Below, piece after piece: positions 8,711 to 17,529 of a stretch of 64,000 bases of DNA (the first letter of the stretch is position 1; every line of letters starts with the position of its first letter). The notes beneath the pieces were generated by a model that was not told the DNA's origin, did not search any database, and saw only the letters and a program-made list of their open reading frames with translations. The position numbers and the translations under genes are program-made. Source of the stretch: an uncultured Amylibacter sp. (lineage in GTDB: Bacteria > Pseudomonadota > Alphaproteobacteria > Rhodobacterales > Rhodobacteraceae); the NCBI GenBank assembly GCA_943846615.1, contig OX044354.1, forward strand, positions 1,753,001 through 1,817,000, given 5' to 3'.

Positions 8711-10663
8711 ATGACCCAACCCGCAAAAAAACAAAAGTCTCTTGTTGATCTGATGTCTGTGTCTGACTGGCGTAGTACGTGGGATAGCTACATCTCTAGT
8801 CGGGAGAAACACCTGCGAAAGGCGACGGATCATCCACCAAGTTGGGTACGATTCGTGGCGGGGTCGCTGGGCTTTTTTTCCAGTTTGTTAGCATTGGGCG
8901 TTCCAGCAATTACATTGTTAATTGTGGATCGGTTAATTCCATCTGGGAACTCAGCATCACTGTTGGCCTTGGCTGGGTTGGGCGCGGGAACTGCATTATC
9001 TGTTTGTTTAATTGACTTAATGCGAATGCGGGCATTGGAAACGTATTTCACGAATGTGCGCGGGTTGGTCTTGTATCAAGATAGTTGTTTTGCTGTCTTC
9101 TGGATGATGATCTTGGCGTTTTTAAGCCCTCTCTTGCCCTTGATTACCGCTGTCGTGGGGATGATTTTGTTTTTGGTTTGGCGTTTTCGCAAGCCGCATC
9201 AAATTCGCCAAGGTAAGGCAGGGTCTACTGTTTATGCGGATCCATTATTGGCTGATGCGATGGGTCTAGGTCCCGCATATTTACAGCAGGCTGCCGAAGG
9301 TAAGATATATATGGAAGATCAGCCCGATTTTCAAACGATAGGGCAGACGAGCTGGATGAATTTTTTACAGCTTATCACTGCCGTATCCAGTATCGTTGTG
9401 ACGGCTTGGTTGCATATTGGTGGGAGCTTATCTTTAGGTAGTATGTTTGCGGCGATTTTCGTTAACCAATATATCGCGGGGGTCTTTGTGAAATTTTATC
9501 AGGTGCAGGTTTTGAAGCCAGCTAAACCGGACCTGTCATTCATGCATTTGATAGAGAACGGTGAGGGGCGCCAGCCTGTACCGGTATCTGATGACAGTAT
9601 GGAATTGCTTTCACTAACTGAAATTGAGGACTTTGGATTTGCTCCGTTTTCTGCTGATTTATTTCAGGGATTATGCCTTGCCTTGATTGGGCCAAGTGGT
9701 TCGGGTAAGTCGAAAATTTTACGTGCGATTTCTACGGGGCAATTTTATGAAGGTAAAATTACGTTTCGTGGAAAAAATTGGGGCCGCAATCATGAGCGTT
9801 TGCCATCTCTAAGCTATACGACGGTGCCGCCGATTGCGCTGCAAGGTTCCGTGGTTGAAAACGTCACTTGTTTTGATCCCAAGGCAACAGCCTTGCCGGC
9901 GATTGAGTTGTTGCGAAAACTGGACCCATTCGAAGATGTATTTCGGGATAAGGATTTTATCAACGATTCGATTGACGACGATAATGCGGCGCAGAGCCAG
10001 ATTGTATCTCTTGCGCGGGCGTTTTGGTTAGACAGTGAAATCATTGTTTTGGATCAACCTGAGACCTATTTGGATCAGGCATCGCGCTCGGCGTTGATGG
10101 CGTTGATTTTGCGCGCGAAAACCGAAGGGAAGATTGTGGTTTTGGCGACGGACGATGACTACCTTATGTCGGTCGCAGATGAGGTGGTTAAGCTGGAGCG
10201 CGGCGAGGTTACCGATCGCGGGCCAATGGACGAGGTTCTTGGTCGGCACCGCCAACGGTGGGTCCGCGTTTCGTTTTTCCCCAATAAAAGGGAAGCGTTT
10301 CGCCTGTCTCTTTGGCTGGAAGCGCAGTTTCCTCGCGGGATGGACGAAGAATTGCGCGCACGTGTGAAGCAGGCTGCTCAGGACATGTTATTTTTTGCAC
10401 CACGTGATCAAAACCTAGGTCACAATGACGAGATTTTGTTTGATGTTCGTATGAGCCCATCTGAAGTTTTTATAACTATGCATGATCGCGGAGACATTCT
10501 ATCTGCTGAGCATATGAGCGATGAAGAAAACCTGGAATTTGAGCGTGTGCGAAGTCAGGCTGACGGATTTGAGCAGACGCTACGAGAAGGATATCGTCAG
10601 CTGGCGGTGCGGTTTAGCGATGATCGAAGTGAAACAACAGAACGTCTGATAGCGGAGCGCTGA
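8711..10663 (+). CDS. Degenerate ABC exporter homologue with a C-terminal RsbW-like domain
   Basis: ATG 8711 (650 residues) follows GGAAAG and is preferred to an upstream TTG. Residues about 45-260 are a shortened type I-secretion-like transmembrane domain with roughly five hydrophobic segments and very short loops. Residues about 295-512 are a nucleotide-binding domain with an intact Walker A (GPSGSGKS, 327-334) and the Walker B Asp (D448). However, the catalytic Glu is Gln (Q449), the H-loop His is Thr (T480), the Q-loop Gln is Pro (VPP near 372-374), and the LSGGQ signature is replaced by NAAQSQ. It probably binds but does not hydrolyse ATP. Residues about 515-635 line up with the RsbW-like protein of this operon, with eroded N, G1 (DRGD) and G2 boxes. 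The HlyD gene follows by one base. Confidence 0.75.
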   Translation: MTQPAKKQKSLVDLMSVSDWRSTWDSYISSREKHLRKATDHPPSWVRFVAGSLGFFSSLLALGVPAITLLIVDRLIPSGNSASLLALAGLGAGTALSVCLIDLMRMRALETYFTNVRGLVLYQDSCFAVFWMMILAFLSPLLPLITAVVGMILFLVWRFRKPHQIRQGKAGSTVYADPLLADAMGLGPAYLQQAAEGKIYMEDQPDFQTIGQTSWMNFLQLITAVSSIVVTAWLHIGGSLSLGSMFAAIFVNQYIAGVFVKFYQVQVLKPAKPDLSFMHLIENGEGRQPVPVSDDSMELLSLTEIEDFGFAPFSADLFQGLCLALIGPSGSGKSKILRAISTGQFYEGKITFRGKNWGRNHERLPSLSYTTVPPIALQGSVVENVTCFDPKATALPAIELLRKLDPFEDVFRDKDFINDSIDDDNAAQSQIVSLARAFWLDSEIIVLDQPETYLDQASRSALMALILRAKTEGKIVVLATDDDYLMSVADEVVKLERGEVTDRGPMDEVLGRHRQRWVRVSFFPNKREAFRLSLWLEAQFPRGMDEELRARVKQAAQDMLFFAPRDQNLGHNDEILFDVRMSPSEVFITMHDRGDILSAEHMSDEENLEFERVRSQADGFEQTLREGYRQLAVRFSDDRSETTERLIAER

Positions 10664-10664
10664 A

Positions 10665-12014
10665 TTGAAACGCGAAAGTAAATTGCGAGACAGGCCAGAG
10701 GCAAAACGTGACACGAAGGTTGTCGCGAGCAAGCGTGGATTTCGTACGATTATTCGGCGCCATTTTTTCGCGTCGATGATTTTAGGTTGTTGCCTGGTTT
10801 TTAGTGTTGTTTCTGTGGCGGCTATCTACTGGTCATTGCAGGTCATTGCTGTGACTCACACGTTACGGGTTGCTGGAATTTTACAGGCCATTGAGCAATC
10901 AACGCCAGTAAAACACGAACGTGGCGGCATCATCAGCAACGTATTTGTGACAGACGGTGAGGTCGTTCGTGAGGGGCAAATTTTGGCCTCGTTGAACACC
11001 GACGATTTGGATGAAGAGCTGAATTTAGCCCGTCAACAAGTGGCGCGATTATTGTTGCGATCCAAATGTATTCGCGCATTGAAAGAAAATGATGGGCAAT
11101 TGCAAATTCCAGATCAGTTGAAGCAAGTTTTAGGGCAGCTGGAGCAGACAAAAGTATTGCACCGCGAAACAAAGAATTGCCGTGTAGAATTGCAAAAACT
11201 AGCGTTTGATCTGAAGCAAGCGCGCGTGGAATTGCATGCGGCGCAGGATTTGAAGCGGCTCTACGCTCGGCTATCGCAGACCAATCGATTGATAAATGAT
11301 ACTGGGCGACAACTGAACCCGTTCTATCAGGTGGAAAGCGAGAGCGTGCCTGAGGATTTGCGCTTTATGCGTGATGTGTTGGAACAACAGATAAAAGCGA
11401 CACAGGCAAGCGTTGCCTATGAGGAACTAAAGACGAAGTTGGAAAAATCCGAATTGGATCGCATTCAAGCATTGGATCGGGAATTGGAGGCGATTTCTGA
11501 TCAATTGGTGAATGCGCAGGCAGATTTGACGCGCATGGAAAATGTTATGCGGGACAAGTTTATATATGCGACCACCAGCGGACGAGTGCAACGCATGCGC
11601 ATTCGTGATGCTGGACGGCGTATTGCGGCGGGGGCGTATGTTTTGGAGATTGCTCCGCTGACCACAGATTTCGAAGTGACGAGCCGTATTAATGTCGCGG
11701 AAGCTCCGAATTTGGGGGTTGGACAATTAGTGCATGTGCAATTGTCGGGTGGCTTGCCGAAACCGATTTGGGTGCCTGCGCGTATTGAGAAAATTATTAA
11801 AACGTCCGAAAATAGACGCCAGTTAAGCATTCGTTTAGCGCGCGCGGATCTAAATAAACGAGACCTCTTGTTAGGGGATCATTCGTTGAACGGATTGGGT
11901 GAACGATCTGAAGCGGTGATTTCAATAAATTCGGAGACGGCGTGGGAATCATTGTCTGGGACGGTGAAAACGATTTTTCATTGGGCCAATCCAAACGCTG
12001 AAACGGATGTGTAA
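10665..12014 (+). CDS. HlyD/PrtE-type periplasmic adaptor (membrane fusion protein)
   Basis: A 449-residue protein. The only plausible start is TTG 10665, because an in-frame stop lies at 10650-10652, no ATG occurs before the membrane helix, and GGAG sits eight bases upstream. A basic cytoplasmic tail is followed by one transmembrane helix (about 36-59), a biotinyl-lipoyl half (HERGGIISNVFVTDGEVVREGQ, about 84-104), a long coiled-coil hairpin (about 115-285), then the second lipoyl half and beta-barrel (about 295-395). This is the layout of type I secretion adaptors that link an inner-membrane ABC protein to TolC. Its immediate partner is the degenerate ABC homologue; no TolC gene is in the window. 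It may serve structural envelope-spanning rather than classical secretion. Confidence 0.85.
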   Translation: MKRESKLRDRPEAKRDTKVVASKRGFRTIIRRHFFASMILGCCLVFSVVSVAAIYWSLQVIAVTHTLRVAGILQAIEQSTPVKHERGGIISNVFVTDGEVVREGQILASLNTDDLDEELNLARQQVARLLLRSKCIRALKENDGQLQIPDQLKQVLGQLEQTKVLHRETKNCRVELQKLAFDLKQARVELHAAQDLKRLYARLSQTNRLINDTGRQLNPFYQVESESVPEDLRFMRDVLEQQIKATQASVAYEELKTKLEKSELDRIQALDRELEAISDQLVNAQADLTRMENVMRDKFIYATTSGRVQRMRIRDAGRRIAAGAYVLEIAPLTTDFEVTSRINVAEAPNLGVGQLVHVQLSGGLPKPIWVPARIEKIIKTSENRRQLSIRLARADLNKRDLLLGDHSLNGLGERSEAVISINSETAWESLSGTVKTIFHWANPNAETDV

Positions 12015-12073
12015 GCGCAGGGGAGCCGTTTTCAAGACTTGCCCTTTGAAACCCTGCATGTCAGGGTTTCTGG

Positions 12074-13648
12074 ATGAAACGTTTGTCAGATTTTACCCCG
12101 CTTAATGCAGCCGAGGAACGGATGTTATCCGGTTGTTTGGTTGGGGATCGCGTTACCTTTGGTGATGGAAATTTACCAAAAGAAGAGAGTGGGGAGGTCG
12201 TTTTACGCGCCGACCTTATTCGATTGTTGTTGTTGGGGCAGGATCCAGATGTGGTCTTGCATGCCAAAGGCGTTCGCTTAAGAGGCGCGCATATTTCGGG
12301 TGTGTTGGATTTACAGGGCAGCGATTGTGTTTATGATCTGACGTTGACGCGGTGTTTTTTGGAAAAAGCGCCCTCGTTTATTAATGCACGGATGCGCGGC
12401 TTGCATTTTAGTGGTTGTGATTTCCTTGGTTTGCACGCGGACAATTGTATTTTTGAGGGTTCAGTTTTCCTGCGATCGGGTTTGATTTCGCGTGGCGAAA
12501 TAGCATTTCCAAGTGCGCGCATTTCAGGGGATCTACAGATTTGTGATGCGCATATCGAAGGCCGTAATGGAGTTGGTATTTTTGCGGCGTCTGCCAGAAT
12601 TGATGGGTCTGTTTATCTGGGTGATTACCCGTTTGATGATACTGAAACAGAATTACATGTTGATAGCGCCATTCAGTTTTCATCCGCAAAAATTACCGGT
12701 GATTTTTATTGCCGAAATTGTGCGATTTCAGCGGATGATCTCGTGAATGGCGGCGTTGTTGCACTGCAAAGTGGTGGGGATGGTTTGCCCACAGCGTTGT
12801 CATTCAACCGCACCGAAATTGGCGGCGTTTTGAATATGCGCAACAACCAGATTACACGGGGGATGGTGAATCTGTCTGGTGCGATGGTGCGTAGGTTGAA
12901 TGATGAGCCGACAGGTGAAACCGCTGGGTATCGTGTGCGATTGGATGGGTTTGAGTATCAGACGTTTTCGGATCAAGCGGATACTAAGTTGGAGGCGCGG
13001 TTGGATTGGTTGGAGCGTCGACCAGAGGGTGTTGGATTTTCGGCGCAGCCCTATGAGCATTTGGCGGCGGTTTTTAACAAGATGGGCCATCGAGACGATG
13101 CGCAAAATGTTTTGCGCCACAAGGAACGCGATTTGCGCGATGCAAATATGGAGGCCATTCGTGAAAGCGGGCATGGGACGTGGAAGATCCCACTTTTGTG
13201 GTTATCCAGCGCGTTATTGCGGTGGTTGGTGGGCTACGGGTACCGTCCGATTTTGGCCATGGGCTGGGGCGTTGTTTTGATTGTTTTACTGTCTTGTGCA
13301 TCGCATAAAACGTGGCAGGCAGGGGATATGACACCGAACTCTGCGCCTATTTTGATTTCTAAAAATTGGATTTCCGCGACGCAAAGCCACCCTGAAAACC
13401 CCGGTGAATTTTGGTCGACCCCTGGGCAAGCAGGACAGGATTATGAGACGTTTCATCCCGTTGCCTATGCCGCAGATTTGTTGATCCCAATTGTGAACTT
13501 GGGGCAAGAGGATGCTTGGGCACCATCCACAAGCCGGTCCCCTTGGGGACAGCGGATGTGGTGGTTGCGTTGGTTTGCCAAGGTGTTTGGCTGGGTGATT
13601 ACGGCGCTGGCGGCGGCGGCGGTAACCGGTGTAATCCGACGCGTTTAA
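12074..13648 (+). CDS. Pentapeptide-like beta-helix protein with C-terminal membrane helices
   Basis: A 524-residue protein. Residues about 50-270 are a series of short strands with alternating hydrophobic and small residues (for example VRLRGAHISGVLDLQGSD, ARISGDLQICDAHIEG, ARIDGSVYLGD), spaced like a divergent pentapeptide or right-handed beta-helix. A helical section follows, then hydrophobic segments near residues 375-420 and at the very C-terminus (WFAKVFGWVITALAAAAVTG). Similar proteins are often annotated only as membrane proteins. It follows the HlyD gene by 59 bases on the same strand, so it may be the last gene of the operon or a separate unit. It overlaps cobD convergently by four bases. 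Function unknown. Confidence 0.65.
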   Translation: MKRLSDFTPLNAAEERMLSGCLVGDRVTFGDGNLPKEESGEVVLRADLIRLLLLGQDPDVVLHAKGVRLRGAHISGVLDLQGSDCVYDLTLTRCFLEKAPSFINARMRGLHFSGCDFLGLHADNCIFEGSVFLRSGLISRGEIAFPSARISGDLQICDAHIEGRNGVGIFAASARIDGSVYLGDYPFDDTETELHVDSAIQFSSAKITGDFYCRNCAISADDLVNGGVVALQSGGDGLPTALSFNRTEIGGVLNMRNNQITRGMVNLSGAMVRRLNDEPTGETAGYRVRLDGFEYQTFSDQADTKLEARLDWLERRPEGVGFSAQPYEHLAAVFNKMGHRDDAQNVLRHKERDLRDANMEAIRESGHGTWKIPLLWLSSALLRWLVGYGYRPILAMGWGVVLIVLLSCASHKTWQAGDMTPNSAPILISKNWISATQSHPENPGEFWSTPGQAGQDYETFHPVAYAADLLIPIVNLGQEDAWAPSTSRSPWGQRMWWLRWFAKVFGWVITALAAAAVTGVIRRV

Positions 13649-14571
13649 AGGAGCCAGACTAGGAAGACCAATAGGGCAACGAATGTCGTTAGACCGAGCC
13701 ATGATTTACGTAAAACCAAGACAGCGTTCGTGATGTCATCGCGGGTCATTTCGCGACGACCGCGGGGATTGATGTAGGAATCATCGCTCATCTTACCTTG
13801 GTAACTGCGCGGGCCCGCGAGGGAAACATCCAGCGTCGCGGCCATCGCGGCCTCTGGCCAGCCAGCGTTGGGAGATGCGTGTAAGGTGGCGTCCGTCATC
13901 ATGATTTCGAAGCTGGAACGTGAGCGGTGAACCAAGCAAATCAGGCCGCCGCACAAACGCGCGGGGATCAAATTTATCAGATCGTCCAGTTTCGCTGCGC
14001 CGAATCCGAAGGCGTTGTAGCGTTCGGTACGGTGGCCGATCATGCTGTCTGCGGTGTTGACCATCTTGTAAAATAGTAGGCCCGGTAGGCCGAGGATCAG
14101 GTACCAAAAAACGGGTGCGACGACCGCATCGGAGAAGTTTTCGGCTGCGCTCTCGACCGCGGCGCGGGCGACGTTGGATTCATCTAATTGGGCGACATCG
14201 CGACCTACGATACGTGCGACAGAGGTGCGGCCTGCTTCAAGTGAAAGCTTCAATGCTTCGGCGACGTCCGCTACGTGTTTGACCAATGAATTGTGTGCCA
14301 GCAAGATGGTCACGAGTATAAGTTCTAGGATGCCGAAATCGGGTAGCCAGTGGATGATCCAGCCAAGGCAAAGGGCTAGGATACTGAGCAATAGGATGGT
14401 TATGATGCCTTTGGTGCGAAGAAGGCCGCCAGAGTTTAGGCGTTTTTCGATCCAAGAGATTATACGGCCCATTAGGACAGCGGGGTGGGGAAAACGCGTC
14501 CAGATTTGATGTGGATCGCCGATGAAATAGTCGAGGATTAAAGCGACGAGCAGGATTTGCAGATGTGTCAT
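13645..14571 (-). CDS. cobD: Cobalamin biosynthesis protein CobD/CbiB (adenosylcobinamide-phosphate synthase)
   Basis: A 308-residue polytopic membrane protein. The start MTHLQILLVALILDYFIGDP carries the family hallmark DxxxGDP. Further conserved segments are HPAVLMGRIISWIEKRLN, ESAAENFSDAVVAPVFWY, KMVNTADSMIGHRTERY and FGFGAAKLDDLINLIPAR. CbiB/CobD joins (R)-1-aminopropan-2-ol phosphate to adenosylcobyric acid. That linker comes from the threonine-phosphate decarboxylase encoded just upstream (CobC), whose TGA overlaps this ATG (ATGA), so substrate producer and user are translationally coupled. The longer in-frame extension upstream lies inside cobC and is rejected. Length is normal for the family. 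Confidence 0.95.
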   Translation of the reverse strand: MTHLQILLVALILDYFIGDPHQIWTRFPHPAVLMGRIISWIEKRLNSGGLLRTKGIITILLLSILALCLGWIIHWLPDFGILELILVTILLAHNSLVKHVADVAEALKLSLEAGRTSVARIVGRDVAQLDESNVARAAVESAAENFSDAVVAPVFWYLILGLPGLLFYKMVNTADSMIGHRTERYNAFGFGAAKLDDLINLIPARLCGGLICLVHRSRSSFEIMMTDATLHASPNAGWPEAAMAATLDVSLAGPRSYQGKMSDDSYINPRGRREMTRDDITNAVLVLRKSWLGLTTFVALLVFLVWLL

Positions 14572-15521
14572 TTGTTTTCCAATGCGTGTTTCAATTGATC
14601 CCATTGCGCGGCAGAACCCGGTAATCCAAGCCGCAACCAAGAGTTAGAGTATGGAAAAGCACGTGACCAGACATATTTTTGCGCCAACTTTGTTTGCAAA
14701 GCCACGGCATCGGGTGTGTCGTACAGTCGAAATAGGTCCGTGCCGCCAAGGGTCGTGTGCCCGTGTTCGTTCATAAGTGCGTCGAGGCGTGTGGCGTCGT
14801 TGGTAAGGCGGGTTCGGGTTTTTTCGGCCCATGTTTGATCATTTAACGCTGCTGCCCCGATGTATTGCGCGGGGCCTGAAATGGCCCATGGACCGATGCG
14901 ATCTGTGATTTTTTGGACGAGTTCGGGGGATGCGACGGCGAAGCCAAGACGCATGCCAGCAAGGCCCCAAAATTTACCTAACCCCTTAAGAATGATGACG
15001 TTTGGTTGTGCGGCCAATGCGATCAAGGACTTTTCAGGTAAGACGTCGCAAAAACTCTCGTCAATGATGGTGAGTTTGGTTTTCGCTGTGTCGTCTGCGG
15101 TGATGTTGTGGGTGCGCCCATCGGGATTGTTGGGGTGAACAACGACGCGAACGTTGCCCGTTTCACCGACGTTCCAACCAGCCGCGTTAAAGGCGGCGGC
15201 GTGTTCGTTATAGGTTGGGCCGATGATTTCGACAGCGTCAGTTTCGTACAGACTGGGGATCATTGCGATCAATTGGGATACGCCAGAAGTGGCGATGATG
15301 TCAGCGGACTTGGGTACGTTCCAAAAATTGCGTGCTGCGTTTAATAACGTGTTTTGTGCGCCGGCGTCGGGAAGGCATTGCCAATATTGGGTGGGAATTT
15401 CGGGAATTGGGTATGCGATTGGGTTGATACCAGTGGATAGATCCAACCATTGCGTCCGCGATCCGCCGTATTGAGCGATTGCTGCGTCCAATCCGCCGCC
15501 ATGATCACGGTTTTTGGCCAT
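14568..15521 (-). CDS. cobC: Threonine-phosphate decarboxylase CobC (PLP-dependent)
   Basis: A 317-residue fold-type I PLP enzyme of the histidinol-phosphate aminotransferase-like group. The start MAKNRDHGGGLDAAIAQYGG is characteristic: DHGG and YGG are conserved in CobC/CobD decarboxylases. The PLP Lys is in LKGLGKFWGLAGMRLG, and the motif LSTGINPIAYP shapes the phosphate pocket. It decarboxylates L-threonine O-3-phosphate to (R)-1-aminopropan-2-yl phosphate, the lower-loop linker of cobalamin. It sits between DUF1636 (TAATG, one-base overlap) and cobD (ATGA overlap), forming a compact three-gene unit. Confidence 0.92.
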   Translation of the reverse strand: MAKNRDHGGGLDAAIAQYGGSRTQWLDLSTGINPIAYPIPEIPTQYWQCLPDAGAQNTLLNAARNFWNVPKSADIIATSGVSQLIAMIPSLYETDAVEIIGPTYNEHAAAFNAAGWNVGETGNVRVVVHPNNPDGRTHNITADDTAKTKLTIIDESFCDVLPEKSLIALAAQPNVIILKGLGKFWGLAGMRLGFAVASPELVQKITDRIGPWAISGPAQYIGAAALNDQTWAEKTRTRLTNDATRLDALMNEHGHTTLGGTDLFRLYDTPDAVALQTKLAQKYVWSRAFPYSNSWLRLGLPGSAAQWDQLKHALENK

Positions 15522-15892
15522 TATTCGCCGTCCAAAACGGGTAGACGGGCGCGAAAATGGCCTTTGATTGCTTGGGGCCATTCGCGGTATGGGACTTGGC
15601 CCTTCTCGCTGTTGGCGTGCAGGGTGGCGTAGGCCACAATGCCGTCGGCGTCATCAGCGGTGGGTTCGAATTTTCCGAGCACGTAGTTTAGTTTTTCATC
15701 GGCTTGGATTGCGATGTTGCAGGCGAAATCGCACCCCATCAGGCAGGCGTGACGGCGCACGGTTACATCTGGCGATCCTTGGGCAGCTTTCTCGATCAAT
15801 TCTGCCAGTTTTTCACCGTCTGTTTGCGGGTCTTTTTCGGCGTCCCAGTCCGCGCATTTGCAGGTTTCACAGACTGTAATTGTGGTGGTCAT
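15521..15892 (-). CDS. DUF1636 family Cys-rich metal-binding protein
   Basis: A 123-residue soluble protein with Cys in CETCKC near the N-terminus and in the HACLMGCDFACNIA stretch (about residues 48-61), a pattern like thioredoxin-fold 2Fe-2S ferredoxins. DUF1636 proteins are repeatedly found in cobalamin clusters of alphaproteobacteria; their exact role is not established, and metal or cluster carriage for cobalt or redox steps is a reasonable guess. It is the first gene of the minus-strand cobC-cobD unit. The promoter should lie in the AT-rich interval 15893-16044, shared with the divergent receiver gene. I saw no cobalamin riboswitch in that interval. Confidence 0.85.
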   Translation of the reverse strand: MTTTITVCETCKCADWDAEKDPQTDGEKLAELIEKAAQGSPDVTVRRHACLMGCDFACNIAIQADEKLNYVLGKFEPTADDADGIVAYATLHANSEKGQVPYREWPQAIKGHFRARLPVLDGE

Positions 15893-16044
15893 TGGGTGCT
15901 CCGTGTGAGTTTGTTACTTGATTGCCCAAAAAAGTGGAAAAGCGCAAATAGATTCATGATTTCGAATGTTAAGATATTATTAAGAACTTTTTTATTAAAA
16001 TGCTCGGCGGGACAATTGGGTAATTAGGGGTGGAGGACTGTGCT

Positions 16045-16449
16045 ATGCAAGTGCTGATAGTCGAGGAACGTCTTAATCGTGGAAAAATTTGGAAACGGTT
16101 TTTAGAGCGCCAAGGCGCGAAAGTTTCACATGTTATAAATTCAAAGGATGCGACCAATGCGTTGAATTGTCAAAAATTTGATGCGCTGGTGATAAACATC
16201 GCCATGGCGAATTCAGCCATTCTGGCGGTGTCCGATCTGGCGGGTTATAAATATCCAGATATCGCGATTATCACGGTGACGTCTGGCAGTTTCTTTTCTG
16301 ATGGGTCAATTTTCAGGATGATCCCAAATGCGCGCGGATGTGTTGGCGGCGACATTGCGCCAGCGGATTTGGCTGAAATGGTGGAGTATTACGGCAATCG
16401 ATCTAAGCGCCGCGTTTGTGGGGGTGTTCCCAATCTGGCGATGGATTGA
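16045..16449 (+). CDS. Receiver-like domain protein lacking the phospho-acceptor Asp
   Basis: A 134-residue single domain. ATG 16045 is placed eight bases after GGAGG and is preferred to GTG 16030. The fold pattern is that of a response-regulator receiver: MQVLIVEERLNRG (strand 1, with Glu pair in place of the acidic Asp pair), KVSHVINSKDATNALN, FDALVINIAMAN, and IAIITVTSGS. The position of the phosphorylated Asp at the end of strand 3 is Asn (N51), and no clear conserved Lys follows strand 5. It is therefore probably a pseudo-receiver working by protein contact rather than phosphorylation. It is divergent from DUF1636, and its 3' end overlaps the oppositely oriented reductase gene by 47 bases. 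Confidence 0.7.
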   Translation: MQVLIVEERLNRGKIWKRFLERQGAKVSHVINSKDATNALNCQKFDALVINIAMANSAILAVSDLAGYKYPDIAIITVTSGSFFSDGSIFRMIPNARGCVGGDIAPADLAEMVEYYGNRSKRRVCGGVPNLAMD

Positions 16450-17377
16450 TGGGGATAATCCGATGCGGGTTTATGGATTCGTGGCTGTAGTGATAGTGAC
16501 GAATGATGTGATCAAAGTGCGTGGTTTCGCGGATACCTGGGTGTTGAAATAATTCCCGCGCGTATCCCCAGAGATTTGGAAAATCGACGATACGGTTACG
16601 GTTACATTTGAAATGTTGCACGTAAACGCAATCAAATCGAACCAATGTTGTGAAGAGGCGCCAGTCGGCTTCTGTTAATGTATCACCCATGATGTAGCGG
16701 TTGCGCGACAGGTGATCTTCGATCCAATCGAGTGCGTCAAACAATGCGGTGACGGCCATGTCGTATGCGGTTTGAGTGGTGGCGAAGCCTGATTTATAGA
16801 CGCCGTTGTTGATGTCCGAATAAATCCGTGCGTTGAATGCTTCGATGTCATCGCGCAAGGTTTCAGGCCAGTAATCGGTTTGATTGTTCGTAATGTCGTT
16901 GAAGGTGGAATTCATCATGCGGATGATTTCGGCGGATTCGTTGGACACGATGGTATTGGTTTTTTTGTCCCATAAAATAGGAACTGTGACGCGTGTTGTT
17001 ACGTCAGGTTGGGCGCGTGTGTAGATCTCATGGGCGCGTCTTGATCCAAAAAGGCTGTCACCCTGTGCGGGGCCGTCGTGTTCGAATGTCCAACCTTCAC
17101 CCAGCATATCGGGGTGGACGTAATCGACGGTTATGTGGTCGGTCAGCTCTTTGAGCTCGCGAAAAATCAGGGTGCGGTGGGCCCAAGGGCACGCGAGAGA
17201 AACGTATAGGTGATAGCGACCAGATTCGGCGGCAAATCCACCTGTGCCCGTTGGACCAGCGGAACCGTCAGACGTGATCCAGTTCCGAAAACCAGCGTCT
17301 TGGCGCACGAATTTACCGTTTGATTTTTTCGTATCGTACCATTGATCCACCCAATTTCCGTCTACTAACAGGCCCAT
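16403..17377 (-). CDS. Glutathionyl-hydroquinone reductase (Xi-class glutathione S-transferase)
   Basis: A 324-residue protein starting MGLLVDGNWVDQWYDTKKSN after a GAAAGGAG site; longer in-frame starts run into the divergent leader and are rejected. The catalytic Cys is C63 in the CPWAHR motif that marks the YqjG/PcpF class, following FAAESGRYHLYVSLA. The C-terminal helical domain includes the conserved DWIEDHLSRNRYIMGDTLTEADWRLF stretch. These enzymes use glutathione to reduce glutathionyl-hydroquinones back to hydroquinones in the cytoplasm. No quinone-degradation genes are adjacent; the position between cobalamin gene groups looks incidental. Confidence 0.93.
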   Translation of the reverse strand: MGLLVDGNWVDQWYDTKKSNGKFVRQDAGFRNWITSDGSAGPTGTGGFAAESGRYHLYVSLACPWAHRTLIFRELKELTDHITVDYVHPDMLGEGWTFEHDGPAQGDSLFGSRRAHEIYTRAQPDVTTRVTVPILWDKKTNTIVSNESAEIIRMMNSTFNDITNNQTDYWPETLRDDIEAFNARIYSDINNGVYKSGFATTQTAYDMAVTALFDALDWIEDHLSRNRYIMGDTLTEADWRLFTTLVRFDCVYVQHFKCNRNRIVDFPNLWGYARELFQHPGIRETTHFDHIIRHYHYSHESINPHRIIPINPSPDWEHPHKRGA

Positions 17378-17529
17378 AATGCTCTCCTTTCGGGAATGCC
17401 TAGCAGGTTGTTGACTGGCTGTGCAATGCACTGGTTTGTGATGTCGGGAATAGAACTTGGGGCGACGTGAATCTGTTGCACCCAATCTTGGGGTGGCGTA
17501 TAGGTGTTTCCAGACGAAGCCCAATGGGC

